The notes below the pieces were generated by a model. That model made no database searches, was not told the origin of the DNA, and saw nothing but the letters and a program-made list of their open reading frames with translations. DNA of 64,000 nucleotides from Chromera velia (lineage: Eukaryota; Sar; Chromeraceae), in assembly GCA_018398765.1 (NCBI GenBank), contig JAHBMJ010000101.1:62001-126000 (forward strand), written 5' to 3'. How positions within the stretch are numbered: position 1 is the first letter of the stretch; each line of letters opens with the position of its first letter. Shown here piece after piece: positions 48,501-60,535 of this stretch. The position numbers and the translations under genes were made by a program.

Positions 48501-51355
48501 TTCTATTCGTCCTCTTCTCCTCCGCGTCTCTCATCATCATCTCATGCAGGACGCCTACCGAAAGGTTCCTGGGGACACCTGCGAGGGCGGGTGGGTGCCC
48601 CCCAAGGTTTCCGTTCCGTGTCCTGCGCGTTCGCTTTTTTCGAAAGCCCTTTTGTGGTTCTTTGGTGTCGTGCTTGTCGGTGTGGCTGTGCTCCTCTGCC
48701 TGGGCCTGGCTGCGGGGGGAGGGGGGGGGGCGGGGGAGTCGGGGGAAAGTTTAAAGGGAGTACTCGGCTTTGCAGGGGGAAAAGGGGCAGCAACAAAAGA
48801 GAACTTCAGCAAAGCTTCAAGGTTGGCATGAGGGCATGCATCGAGGGGGGGGAGGGGGGTTCCTGTCTTTGGCGCTTTCGCTTCTGTTTAGCTCGGCGTT
48901 CTCAAAATCTCACAGAGTGAACGGAAGGAACGCAAGGCCATCCACCCCTACATGCCTGCTTAGCGATGCCCTTCTCATACTCCCCGATGCCTTCTCTCAC
49001 TGATATACTCCTGTCTGTCTGTCCGTGGAACGAGAAAGGGGACCCCCGTTGAAGTCGCTTGTCTTCTTGTCTGCCAGAGAGAATTGCTCGTTTTCTTTAT
49101 GTGTTTCTGAATATGTCTCTTTCTCTCTGCACGGAGAGTCGACGAATGGATTAATGAACGGACAAATGGTTTGACGGACTCGTTTCTTTCTCTTCAGGTG
49201 GAGGGCAGTCGGGGGTATCAAGGGTGTCGCTTCAACTGTCGGGCAGACTCTCGGTCGGTCGGTCGGTCACGTCATGTGCTGTAGTTCCAAGTATGTCGCT
49301 CTCTCTGTTTGTGCACCTGCCGCGGGGGCGGTTTGCCGAGGTTGTTTCTCGCTCTGTTTGGCGGAGTCTTTTTTCTTTCTCTTTTGGTTTGCGAGAGAAG
49401 ATCGCAAAGCCTCTTTCTTTTTTCCTCGTCCGCCTCTTTCTTTTTTCCTGTGTGGTGGTGGTGTTGCCCTTCTCTGCGTCAGTCGGGATGCGGAAAAGAT
49501 ACTTCACTGATTCTGTATTGTTACTGTTGTCGTGTTTCTTCTTCCTCTTTTTCTCTCAGGAAAGGGACTCGCGTCCCTGAAGGCAATCATTGCGGCGAAT
49601 TCTGGAGGGGGTGGAGGGTGTGAGTCTCTGCCTGTCTGGTTGTCTTGCTTTGGGCCTTCACTGAATTCATCCTCCCCTTTTTTTTGCCTCTCTGCCCTAT
49701 TCCTTTTGGTCTGGTCTGGTCGGCAGTCGATCCTCCGTCCGCTTTGATGACGAGGCCTGATGAGAGATGGATGAGTTTCTTCGGTGTGTTTGTGTTCGTG
49801 CTAGGAGGAGAGAGAGGGAGCGGGGCGGAACTGCCAAAGCCTGTTTGGGGGGGCAACGGTGGCCCTGTGAAGAAAATCCAGTGGGACGTTGGCATCGATG
49901 CGGCACAGAGGAGTCTGTTGGGTCTTTCCTCTTTCTGCCAGTCATCGGGTTTTGGGGTATTCTGTTGTGCTTCTGTCTGTTCGCTTGCAGCATCTCGATT
50001 TGGTGACATCAAATACTCTCAAGTGGGAGGGAGAGAGGTCAGCCATGATGGAGGCTGTCCTCCTTTATGGGTCGATGGAAAGAATGGTCTTTGGTCAAGA
50101 CGCAAAAGAGGCAATCTTTCGTCATGTGTCATTGTGTGACGTATTGTGTGTGCATCTGTAGGTAAGAAGGAAGTTCGTTAGGCAGAGTATCTCTGACTGC
50201 GTGTATTTTTCTTTTCGGATTTTGCACACACGTTACCTTCGTTCTCCCGATATTTTTCTCTCACTTTCTCTGCGGGAAGGCGAATCGGGGCTCTCGTGCC
50301 TCTGCGTGATCTCTTGAATGTGCCCGCGGACATGACGCCAATGTGCCCGCGAAATAGCGAATAGCTTAGAAAGTTGTGGAGTGTTTTGGCGTTTCATTTC
50401 TCTCTCTCGCTCTCTTTGTTTGTTTGCAGATGGGGTTCGGCGAGGGCGTTGAAGATTTTTCTGTCGGGGGGGATGCTGGATTAGACGACGTCAGTTGAGT
50501 GGGTGGGTAGCATGAAGGTGTGTGTCTGGGTGCAAGACGTTCTCTTCCGCCTCTTTGGAAGGGAAGGAAAGGAGAGAACAGAGAATGAGAGAGAAGACGT
50601 CAGAGTGTTTGTCGGCTTTTTGAAGAGAGGGGCGTTGGTGTGTGTGCGTGGGTGTGGGAGTGCGCATGTTGGGTATCAATCTAGAGATCCTTCTGGTCTT
50701 GATCTGCCCTTCTGCTGTGCACATCCGCTTCTTCTTTAAAAGGCCGCGTTTTCGTGTTTGTAGAAGCTTCCTCGATGGATTTTTTTTCGTTTTCTCTCAT
50801 GATTTGGGGTTCTATCCACGTTCTTTCTTTCTGTCTGTTCCGTTCCTTTTTGTTTTTTCAGGATGACTTGGCTGCCGAAGAACACGACGATGCCCCTCCC
50901 CTCCTTTCCTACTCAACGGGGGGGCAGGGGGACAAGGGGGGCAGAGGAGGCAAGGGTGGGTAGGCATGTGGGAAGGTAGAAGAATCCAGGTGGTCGAGAG
51001 GGATACGGGACCCTCTTTGTTTCCGTTTCTTTGTACCGGTTTTCTTCTTGTTGTATGGCTCTCCGGTCTCTTCTTCCTTCTCTTTGTTGGTCTTCTCTAA
51101 GCTGCTTGGAGCTCTTTCTTCTCTCTTCAGGGCCCTTCCCTTCCCTTCTCTTTACTTTTTTTTCCCGTTCCATGAATGTTTGTATGCATGCAGAAAGTTC
51201 TTCAGGGGGAGAAGGGGGTGACAGTCCTGATGTGGAGAGTGGGCAGGGTGGGTCAGCTTTTCGTTGCTTGATTCACTTTTTTCTTGTGTTGCAGCTTCTT
51301 TTTGGTCTTCGTATTCGTTGACGAGATCCTTGCTTCTCCCTCCCTGTCTCGCATG

Positions 51356-51398
<43 letters not shown>

Positions 51399-51669
51399 GC
51401 TTCGGTCCTGCTCTTTTCTTTCTCGCTGTTCTCTCTGCATGCTGCTCTCTCTCCTTTTCTTTGTGCAGGCAGCAGGCAGGCAGCAGTACACCACCGACAT
51501 CAAGCAGGTCTGTCAGCAAGAAGGATCCTTCCTGTCTTTCCAAGGACATCTGTCTGTATTGAAGATAGAGTGACTGGCTGCACCTTTCTCACCGAAGTTC
51601 CAGTTTCTCTGCAATCCTTTTCTCTCCCTCACACTCTTTCCCTCTCGCTGTACCCCTATTTCGAAACAT

Positions 51670-51711
<42 letters not shown>

Positions 51712-52424
51712 CATCTCTATCTCTCTGAGCGCGGGCGGGCGCGCATGTGTGTTTGTCTGTGTACAAAAAAGACAAAAAAATCCGATTCTTCACGCCTTTC
51801 AAAATATTGAACGCAACGATTTTCCTTCCCGGCCCCCTCGCATGTGCAGCCCCTGCAGCAGTAGGCGGATCAACGAATGGAGGGCTGATGCGAGACGGGG
51901 CAGTGGTGAGTGACTTGCGTGTTCGGGGGGGGGGCTGTCTGCCTTCTTTGGCCCTTTTCTTTTCGCCTCTCTGTCCACTGCTCTCGGCAGTTGTCTGACG
52001 TGTAGCGCTAGAGGCCTCTTGTCCGCGCCCTGCTTTCTTGTTGCTTCTTGTGTGCGTGCGGGATTCTGCGCCCATGGGCATAAACTTGCGACGACACATT
52101 ACGAGTCGCCATGTGTCTTGGCCGTGCGCTTCTTTCGCGTCTCTGTATTCATCTTTGTGTCCTTTTTTCCCGCTTCACTTTTCCCTCTCTTTCTTCCTGC
52201 TGCAGGCGGCAGTGCCACGACTCACGCCACCCCCTTCAGCCTCTGTCAGTCCTGGCCCAGATTGCATGGCCTCTCTCTTTCCCTCATTCATTTATGTGGT
52301 CTAGTAGGAAAAGATCCGTTTCAGTCTTGGAGGGAGTTGCATACAGGGAGGAAGCGTTTCTGCTTTCCTCGAAGACGTCTTTCGGTTGCTTTCTGCCCTC
52401 TTTCTCTCTTGTTCTTTCTCTTTG

Positions 52425-52475
<51 letters not shown>

Positions 52476-52936
52476 ATGTGTGTGTAGCTCAATATTGTCG
52501 ATGCCTTTTTGCTTCCATCTGTGAATCCGCCATTCATTCCTCTGCCTTCTTTCCGTATGCAGAGCGGGCCGTCGGGAGGTGAACAGGGTTCGCAGCCTTT
52601 AGGTGGGTTTTCTGTATCTCGTTGGGGTGTCAGTTTCCTTCCATCGCTTCAGTGATTCCCTTTTTGTGCATCTTTCTCGTTGCTTTGACATTTGAAAAAG
52701 AGCTGAGAGAGGAAGCCCGGCCCCTCCTTTGCCGGGGGGGCTGTGTTCCTTGTGTGCTTTCCGTTCTCATGTGGGGCGGGTGCTCCAAAGTGCAGTCGGA
52801 TCCATGCCATGCTACAAGGGAAAATGTTGAGAGAGTGTTTCCACATGCGCATGCATGCATGCATGCAGGGTTCCGAGGGGGTGCAGATGGATCCGGTGGG
52901 GGGAAAGAAAAGGACGGGGGGTACGACCTTCTCTAA
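33790..52936 (+). CDS. Sortilin / VPS10-domain sorting receptor
   Basis: Exons 33790-33804, 34231-34351, 34594-34660, 35116-35141, 35647-35697, 36163-36240, 36696-36753, 37030-37129, 37514-37668, 37910-38037, 38641-38709, (unresolved), 39056-39110, 39374-39436, 39679-39750, 40227-40298, 40775-40810, 41046-41107, 41582-41639, 42013-42066, 42495-42582, 42865-42966, 43517-43571, 44040-44080, 44414-44517, 44853-44884, 45492-45525, 45859-45913, 46235-46297, 46861-46896, 47260-47318, 47634-47708, 47981-48112, 48550-48821, 49198-49253, 49560-49619, 49727-50037, 50430-50489, 50862-50955, 51194-51247, 51469-51507, 51850-51905, 52206-52244, 52563-52602, 52869-52936; about 1100 aa. Order: signal peptide ([12 protein letters not shown]), VPS10 propeller ([67 protein letters not shown]), 10CC module ([27 protein letters not shown]), TM ([20 protein letters not shown]), Gly-rich tail with DAPPLL and terminal YDLL. 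The family carries cargo between Golgi and endolysosomes (in Apicomplexa, to secretory organelles). The tail exons rest on phase and composition only. Confidence 0.93.
35975..36160. repeat. TTTC/TTCC microsatellite directly before a VPS10-gene exon
   Basis: Long TTCC, TTTC and TTTTC arrays that also serve as the pyrimidine tract of the acceptor at 36162. A further TTC array at 36440-36560 sits in the next intron. Confidence 0.9.
37149..37236. other. Assembly gap (Ns) bounded by poly-G
   Basis: About 88 Ns bounded on both sides by G runs. It lies inside the VPS10-gene intron 37130-37513, so the coding chain is not affected: the exon before it ends TTGGACCGAG and the next begins ACATGCGACG, in phase. 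Confidence 0.95.
40040..40135. repeat. AT/GT dinucleotide array in an intron
   Basis: TATATATG and TATACATA runs, then an uninterrupted AT array, then GT. It lies in the VPS10-gene intron 39751-40226. Other introns of this gene carry CA (40696-40730), TC (42247-42290, 44900-44930) and TG/CTGT arrays. Confidence 0.9.
43155..43514. repeat. GGAT/GGAATGGAT satellite running up to a splice acceptor
   Basis: About 360 bp of ATGG tetranucleotides with periodic GGAATGGATG units. The array continues to within a few bases of the acceptor ATGGATGCAG at 43516 in the VPS10 gene. All long frames across it are repeat artefacts. Confidence 0.95.
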
Positions 52937-55493
52937 TTCGATCGTTGCATCATCATGGGGGGGGGGCATGGGAGAGGTCAGTCATGGAATTAAGTTGTCT
53001 GGTGAGTCAGTCAAGTCATCCGATCCATCAGTCAGAAATTCACCTCCCTCGTTCGTTCGTTCGGAGGGGTGCAAAGGAACGCCACGGTTCGTTTTCCACT
53101 CGATCACCCTGCTCTTGAGTCAGCAACTCCCACTCTTGACAGCCTCCGTAGGAATAGGACAACACCCGAATCCCTCAAGCTCTTTCACATTCCTTCCTGC
53201 CCTCCAGATTTTTCATTCTATTGCTTCTCCCCGGAATACCTTTTCGCCCCATTTATTGTCCTCCTCACTTCTTGTCTGCCACTCATATACCCTCTCTCTT
53301 TCCTTCATGGCTCCTCCCCCCCCCCCTTCCCCCGGTCCAATTCCGTTTCCTTTTTTCTGCTCACGTTGTCTTGTGTATCTCTGCATTGTTACTACGTGAA
53401 TTTGTTTTCTGCCTCCTCCCCTCTCTACCAATGTGCACGCAGCTCCCTTTAATTTGTTGCAGGTCTTTGCACTTTGTCTGTGCATCGCCATGACGAAAGA
53501 AGTCGCCGAGTGTTGGGAAAGAAATCTGATCGTTGAGAAGGGAACGAAGCAAATGGGGAGAGAGAAAGTGGACGTTGATCTATTCATCAGTTGGAGGCTG
53601 GATGGGTGGAAGAAGCAGGGGTGGATTGAGTGGCTGCAGGGTGCATGATCCCTCGAATTAAAAGCAGCGCTCTCTGTAGCGCTTTTGGGAACAGTCGCGA
53701 GAGGATCGATCGAGCGAACTTTGATGCAAGAGGGGAGGACATTTGTCAGTCTGCCTGATCGAATTTTCTTCTCCTGATCGACTGCATCGCTCCCTAACTG
53801 CATTGCACTGGACCGCTTCATTGTGAGAGCTGATTGCATTCCAGCTGTTGCGTTCCGTCTGTTCGATTTCACCGAATTCGACCAGCTAGCTTGCATTAAG
53901 AAAAGGCTGGCATGAAGAAATTGCCAGAGAAAATCGATGACACGACGATGAGTCAGAGTCACAGTAGCTTAAAGTGGACTCAAGCGCAAAAACGGAATCT
54001 AAAAGAGACTCCCGAAAAGTCCGGAGCCCTTAAGATCATAAGGGAGAAATCTTAGTTAGAGAAATGCTGGAAAGCCTGGAATATAAGCGGCGCGATTCAC
54101 TACCAAGCAATTTACCTTAGTAGCAGTTTACCATAAACGGTCTACTACGTATACCAGATGTTCGCTTAATTGCACTTATTAAAATCTTAGCTAAAATCAG
54201 GGATAAATCAGAGTTCGTTAAGATTGATATGACGCGTGCAAACAATTTAGGAGACAATATAAAAACTTAGACTTCGCCGTAACGCCGTTGATCACACCAC
54301 CATATATAGTACCATTGAATCTGATATTGAGAGATTGATTGATTGGTTGATTAATTACTACTAATTTACTAGATTAACTCAATGACTAATTAATCTAGTA
54401 CTTAATTAATTGATTGTTTCAATTTGATTGATTTATTGATTTATTCCGTCCTAGGGGCCACAGCCTGCATGCCCGGTATATTATTACTCATATTGCAATG
54501 ATGATCCCTTGTAAAGGTTGTTGCTAGGTTTGCTGCCTAGGTTGCCGCTCGTATAATTGAGTCGTATTTGTTCCGACTCGTATAGAATATTTGCATAGGC
54601 CCTTGCACACTAGCTTTACACCTATCATCATCGTGCGCTATATGATATCGCTATCGCGGATCGGCCCTTCGATTGGGCCACAAATAAAGCGTGTATCGTT
54701 AGATGGCAAGACGCGAGCTCCTGCGACAGTTAGGACTAGTTAGATATTAAATTTTAAGACTCAAATTAAGAGCAATCTAGATCAAAAACAGTCCACATTT
54801 TTTATGCTTTGCGTCTTTTAAAAAGTTGACTATCTTTGATACAGGATATACATCTAAATATACATTTTCTACTAGATTTTCCATGGCCGTTTAGGCTAGC
54901 CGCTGGCCCAAACCGTAGTAGTCTAGGTAGTAGTTAGGGTAGTAGTAGCTCTCTGGGCCTCTGGCGCTAGTTTTAGCGCCACAGTATGCTGTCACTAGAT
55001 GTACAGGCTGTAACAGTACAGCTTAAGACAGCGTAAATCGCTTCTAGGCAATGTAATAGGCACTAGTCTACCGCTAGAGTAGGCGTCAGTTTAAAAAAAA
55101 TAAGTATAGAAACCGTAAAACCTTTTACCTAGCTAGCCTTTTACTTTCTTTTTTTTTTGTCACTTATAAAGTCAAACACTAGCTTTGTCAAACAAGTGTT
55201 GTTGTTTAAGTGTTGCATAAGTTTTTTTTATATGTTGTGTAGCATTGTAGCTGTTAATTAAGTGTTGTGCCGATTAAAAGGGTAAATTAAAAATTAGAAA
55301 TTAAAAAAAAATAAAAAGTCTCATCAGATTGGTTTTTTTTTTTTTTCTTTAGACAACGCCTATAGAATCACTTCTAAGTTCAAGTTTAAATTTATTAGAT
55401 TTAACTTGATCATTTAAGTTTAAGAATAGATTTACGTATTCTGTTTTACACAGCTTCCATGAGCGCCCACTCCTACTCCTGATGCCAAAACGG
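52937..55493. other. Intergenic region between convergent VPS10 and LRR genes
   Basis: The first 700 bases are mixed composition with C/T-rich patches; frames there (for example 53213-53962 minus) have no recognisable motif. From about 53950 it is AT-rich with GATTGATTGATT, TAATTAATTA and CTAGGTAGTAG runs, poly-T tracts near 55150 and 55330, and GGGGCCACAGCCTGCATGCC near 54456. No gene or bounded element is recognised. Confidence 0.45.
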
Positions 55494-57998
55494 CTAAAAA
55501 AGCGACTCACTAATCAACTTGCATAGTTTTCTCTCCGCGAGTCCAAGGTTACATGCCTCATGCACCGAAAATTGGAAGGCTTCTTTTTTTTCCTTCCCTT
55601 CATACGTCTTCTGCTCCCCGATGTTTAGCCGTCTGAGATTGGGAAGCGACGAAGGGTGGAGAGCATCAAAGAATGCAGATGCTCCTTCAATGCCAATCCG
55701 ATTGTCAGAAAGAGACACAGACCAAAGCTCTGAAAAATTGGAGGCCCCAAACACTCCTCCAAGCGCCCTCATGCCTTCATCGTCGATATTGGAGTCAATG
55801 AATGACAATTCTCTGAGGTGAGGGAGCTTCCCTGCTGCGAGCGTTCGAAGCGCCCCCGCGTCCAGTCTGCCTTTGTTGAGAAAGAGAGACTTCAAACCGG
55901 GTAGCCCGCTCTCACTCTGAGTGATTCCACTCAATAACGGACCCCCGTAGACACGGCGCCCCCCTTCTTCAAGGCACAAGCACAGATGAAAAAGACGAGA
56001 AGGGAACCTCCCTGCCCTTATACCCTCTCCAAGGGCCAACAGGCCCTCGTCTCCAGCACGATACAGGACAGGGGAGTCAGAAGGAATTTCAGAGCGAACT
56101 TGGTAAAAGTCTATGATGCTGCGTGTCGTCTCTACGGCAACCGCTCGCTTTTGACAAGAATCGACACTCTGCAGTGAAATGAGCTTGCCAGAAACGAGAA
56201 CAGGAATGACAGACTTTCCAGCCCCAGCAGCTGCCTCTGACGGGAAATGGAGCCACCGAAGCTTTGGAAGACCGTCAGCACGCTCGGCAACGGCAGACAT
56301 GAAATCTTCCCCCGCCCCTTTTCCAACGTTCTCGTTGCGAGACAATCGCAAAAAGGCTGAACCAACCAACGCCCCCGTCCTAACTGCCGCTGCAAGACCG
56401 CTCACCCCTTCATCGGTGAGACCAGATTCCGTCAGGTTGATCTCTGACAATTTAGGCAGCTTCCCTGCCTCAAGAGCCCCCCCCAGCACCCCGGCTCCCT
56501 CTCCCGCTCTCGTCCTGGCCAGATTCAGCACCTCCAGAGAGGGCAGACCCTCTTGGCCCTCCATGAGAGCCCCCATCAGGGTCCCCATCCCTTCCCCTGT
56601 CATCCCCCGGTTGTCCTGCAGGGTCAGATTCTGCAGACCAGTGAGGCGACCAGCCCTGACTGAATCTGCCAGGAGAGCAATCTCTGCATCGGTCAAATGC
56701 ATTCGCAAGTCTAAATGGCACAGAAGAGGGAGATTTGTGTGTACAACGGCAGGGAGGAATACAGCCTTCTCATGGTCAGATAGCTGTGTCTCGATGACCT
56801 GGCCCTTTGCCTTGATTACTAACTTGTTGACTGCCCGACACCGTCCCTTAAGGACACTTTCTGTCAGCAGCCTCAGAGCCTCATTACCCACTTCCTCCAA
56901 CACCCATTCAAGAAACTGCAAACCTAGTCTCTCAAATTGGAGGGATTCAGAGGTTTTCATGAGTGCACCAAAAAATGTACCTGCACGGCTACCTTCTCTA
57001 GAAAAGAAAAGATTCAGCTGCCGGATGGCCGGATATTTGCCGTTCACAAGGGCTCGGAGCCTCTCTTCGTCGACGGTGCCTGCGTACAGCGAGAGGTCGA
57101 CACGCATGGAGGGGGGCCGTTCTGCTGTTGTGAGTGAGTCTAAAAAGACTGCCATATTTTGCGGAGACTCATGCAAAGACGAGAAACAAAGCAGCCGGAA
57201 GGCGGGGACCGATTGAATGCGGAGAGCCCCCCCCAATGAAGTCAACCCTTTCCCCCAACGAGCACCAGGCCAGTTCACCAGATCGTCATCTAGTGCCAGA
57301 GTTTCTAGACAACCGAGGTCCCCTTTTTCCATTCTCGCTGCAATTCGTTCCATCCCCTTCCCCGCAATACGGCAATTTCTCAGAAAAATCTCGCGCGCAC
57401 AGGGCAGAGATGCGGTGCAGAGGACCGGGCAGAGAACAGCTATGCCCGAATCCCCGAAATGGTTCTCTGACAGGTTCAGGGTCTCCACTCTCAGAGGGGT
57501 CTCTGCGATGGCTGTGCACAGGGGTTTTAGGCACTCCTCATCTAACTCGGTGTTCTCGAGGTCCAGACTCTTCAGACCCGACGCCTTCCCCAACATGATC
57601 ACCTCTGCCAGAGCCTCAATCCCCCCAGCCCTCAGGGAGTTGCCTGCATGAAGACCCCAAAAAAGCAAATTAATTTTCTTCTTCATCAGCCTGCAGGGGC
57701 TTCTCTCTCACCCGTCACTCCCTGGCTTGCTGGCCCTGGCTGTCTGGCTGCTTTTCTGCCCTACTGGGTAGGCGAAACTATGCTATTGCGAAATTGATAC
57801 TGCGTTATCTTGTGTTTTGTGCACCAAAGCCCATTTTTGTCTCACTGATTCTTGGGGGCCCTGAATGCTGGCGCGAAGAGAAAGTGGGACTGACTGGGCT
57901 GACCTCGCAGACAGAGAACCTTCACCAGGGGAAGCAGAAGAGGAAAGACTGGAGGAGCTTCAAGAGGGCTGATGGACTCCTCTGCAGATGTACACACA

Positions 57999-58051
<53 letters not shown>

Positions 58052-60535
58052 GGGGAAGGAGTCAACGTGCATAAAACAGCTTGAGACACCAGAAATCAGC
58101 CCCACATTCCTTCCATAGTCGGGGAATGAATGCCCTTTTTCTGTTGCATGCTTTGATGCATCAACAGTCTCTCTCGTGCCACAGCTGCACAAATGAATGC
58201 TTGTTTCTCCCTTTTCCCTCTAAAAAGAGCCGTGGCTCTCAGATTACTTTTTTTTTTCTAGCCTGACTTCTCAATGCGGATGTCATTCGTTCGCTTTTTC
58301 ATCACTGCTGCCCGCGTTTTCTTCCTTAGACTCTGTCGCTTCATGGCAGTCTTTTCTCCTTCTCCGATCTCATGCCAGGTCGACCTCTGGAGCCGGTGGA
58401 ACGGTCAAGCCACTCAATCGTTTTCACCCTCACCCAACGTAAGCAACTCAACGGATTCACCTGCAAAAATAAAAGTCCGGGTCTGCAGTTTCGGTACCAG
58501 TTGTTGCCCTTGTCCTGCATCCTGGAGGCGCTTCAGGAAACTCAGGAAGTGGGGCAGGGCTGCTCCTCTGACGGCAATCGAGTCTGCAAACAAAGAATGT
58601 GATGGGGAGGAGCTCAGGGCAGAGAAAGCGTTGTTAGCTCGATTGGTTCTGCGCTCGCTCTTCTGAGGAGTTCAGAGTTTCGGAAAAGAGAAAAAAAAGA
58701 AACAAAAGAAGCAACGCTTTGGAAACGTTTGGTAACACACTTTCCCTCTCCCGCCTCTTTTTCACTACGTCCGACAGTCCCTCACTCCTTTCCCCCTTCC
58801 CTCACTCTCTCCCGCCCCCTCCCCCCCCCCAAACTTTTTCGATAAAGAGATCGAAAGCAGACTGAATTTCCATTTGCAAAACTTCTTCTGCCTGAGAGGC
58901 AGGACAGAAAAGGATAATCCTCTTAAATAAGACACTAACCGATTTTTACGTTCACGACAGTCTCAGGCAGAAAGTTGAGGAACAAGAAGACCTTCTTTGG
59001 AGACAGCCCGCGCGATCCTGCGCAGAGAGAGATCGATCATTCAATTAAGAAAGAAACTGTCAGGACGGGCGGGGAGCGAGGTACCAGCTAGAGCTGAAAC
59101 TACACCAAGGATCTCTCTGACTCTTCCTTTCTCTGCAGATTTGTTCTGATGCTTGCTGCATGCTTTGTTTATGAACTTTTTCATTCGTTGGTCTCTGTCT
59201 ATTTCGCTTCCAGTTCTCCCTTTTGTCTGCTCCCTCCAGGCCGTGTTTCATCTTTCTTTTCCCTTGCAAACTGGGGGCCCGCACCCACCCACACGCTCTC
59301 TCTCACGCACCCGATAGGTCGATGGACACCGGTGGAGATGCTTGGACTTTCCCAAGGTCCCTTATCTGCAAACAGAGGACAGGGGACGAACAGCCACACA
59401 ACAAACAGAGAGGATGCATAAAGCTACAAAAAAGGCAACTGGAGCACATGCCCACCAAATGATAAGAGATCCGCAGAATTGTGATCGCTCATTGTTTCAA
59501 CACGAATCACTGGCGTATATAAGATTGCTTGGGACAGGCAAAACAAAATAAATAACATTGGGAGGAGGCCGGAGAGCACAGCTAGGGAGGACATGCAGAT
59601 CGATCGAGAGGCCATTCCATGAGAGAGAAGAGGAAAGTCGTTGGTGGTCCTGTTGAAGATTGTGACGGTAAGAAAGTTGGGGGCTGGGTTGAAGAAAAGA
59701 AACAGAAAAGTGAGAGAGAAAAGACCATGCTGATCGAGAGAAGTGTCCCCGGAGAATCTGAAAGTTTTGCATCTAGCGGGCGACGATTGGTGATTTTCTT
59801 TCGTAGAATGATCAAAAGTACCGTATGTGCGTATGAGAGGGCGGCTGCCTGTCTATGACTACTCTGAAACAGTTCGTTGAGAAGTTGACTGACCACCATT
59901 GTGCGCTTCAGTGATACTGTGTACCGACTAGACTTACATGCACCGACATGCTAAAATTGTGACCCGAAGTGACTGACCTTTGCGAAGAGACGGACCAAAA
60001 TCCAGGCAATACCGAAAGACTCCCTTTGTTGTGCGAGCTCCGAGATAGTCTGCGAAGGTAAGAGGCGCGGGAGTGAAGGGGACAGGGCATAGAAAGTGAA
60101 GAACGAAGGACAGTCAAGACAATGCGAGAGATTTCAAAAAAGGAGAAAGAATAATTTTCGAACTGAGCGCATAACTGTAAAAGAGAACTGACTTAAGCAC
60201 ACAAAGAGAAACATCCACCGCCCCAAGCTCTCCTTGTCATTCCTCCCCGAAAGAGCAAAAGCTAGGAAAGGAAAGGAGAAATACCAACCTGAGAGGTCAG
60301 TGCCAAATGCTGAAGCAAGACACAGAGGCTTCCCTCTGCTTGAGCCTCCGTCTCCTGAACTGCACAGCACGGGACAATCTGTTCCCCACTTTTCCCCCCC
60401 TGTGGCTCCTCCAGGGGGGCGTTTGTGCCTCCGTTCATTTGCTTCGCCTCTCTCCTTCTGACGGTCGGAGCGTGGAGGTACAACTCTCAAACGGCGTGAG
60501 GGGACAGTTATCGATACACCGAAAAACACATGCAT
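55494..60535 (-). CDS. Leucine-rich-repeat protein, ribonuclease-inhibitor type
   Basis: Five exons join in phase into about 898 aa: 60535-60289, 60049-59978, 59017-58940, 58583-58434, 57643-55494. The last exon carries the LRR solenoid of roughly 28-residue repeats (GLKSLDLENTELDEECLKPL, VETLNLSENHFGDSGIAVL, LRELSFIDSNIDDEGMRALG, LWSVSLSDNRIGIEGASAFF), the RI-like LxxLxLxxNxxxxxGxxxL pattern. The apparent ATG at 57686 is rejected because it lies upstream of an acceptor (TTCATGCAG) and the frame continues into exon 58583-58434, ending SVELLTL with GNSLRAGG after the junction. The N-terminal part (ASAFGTDLSDYLGARTTKG, VFLFLNFLPETVVNVKI) is helical without repeats. There is no TM, NB-ARC/NACHT, kinase or F-box motif. 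It is probably an intracellular scaffold of unknown partner. The first exon is weakest: its Met is the first in a long open frame and an acceptor at about 60355 would fit too. Confidence 0.85.
57985..58050. repeat. CA/GA microsatellite in an LRR-gene intron
   Basis: An uninterrupted CA array followed by an uninterrupted GA array, inside the intron 57644-58433. Confidence 0.95.

Noticed and set aside
53213-53962. 249-codon minus-strand frame
   Set aside because: No recognisable motif, composition like neighbouring non-coding sequence, and no consistent splice partners.
57644-57686. ATG at 57686 as the start of the LRR protein
   Set aside because: The first residues (MKKKINLLFWGLHA) come from intron sequence ending in TTCATGCAG. 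Upstream exons continue the frame in phase.
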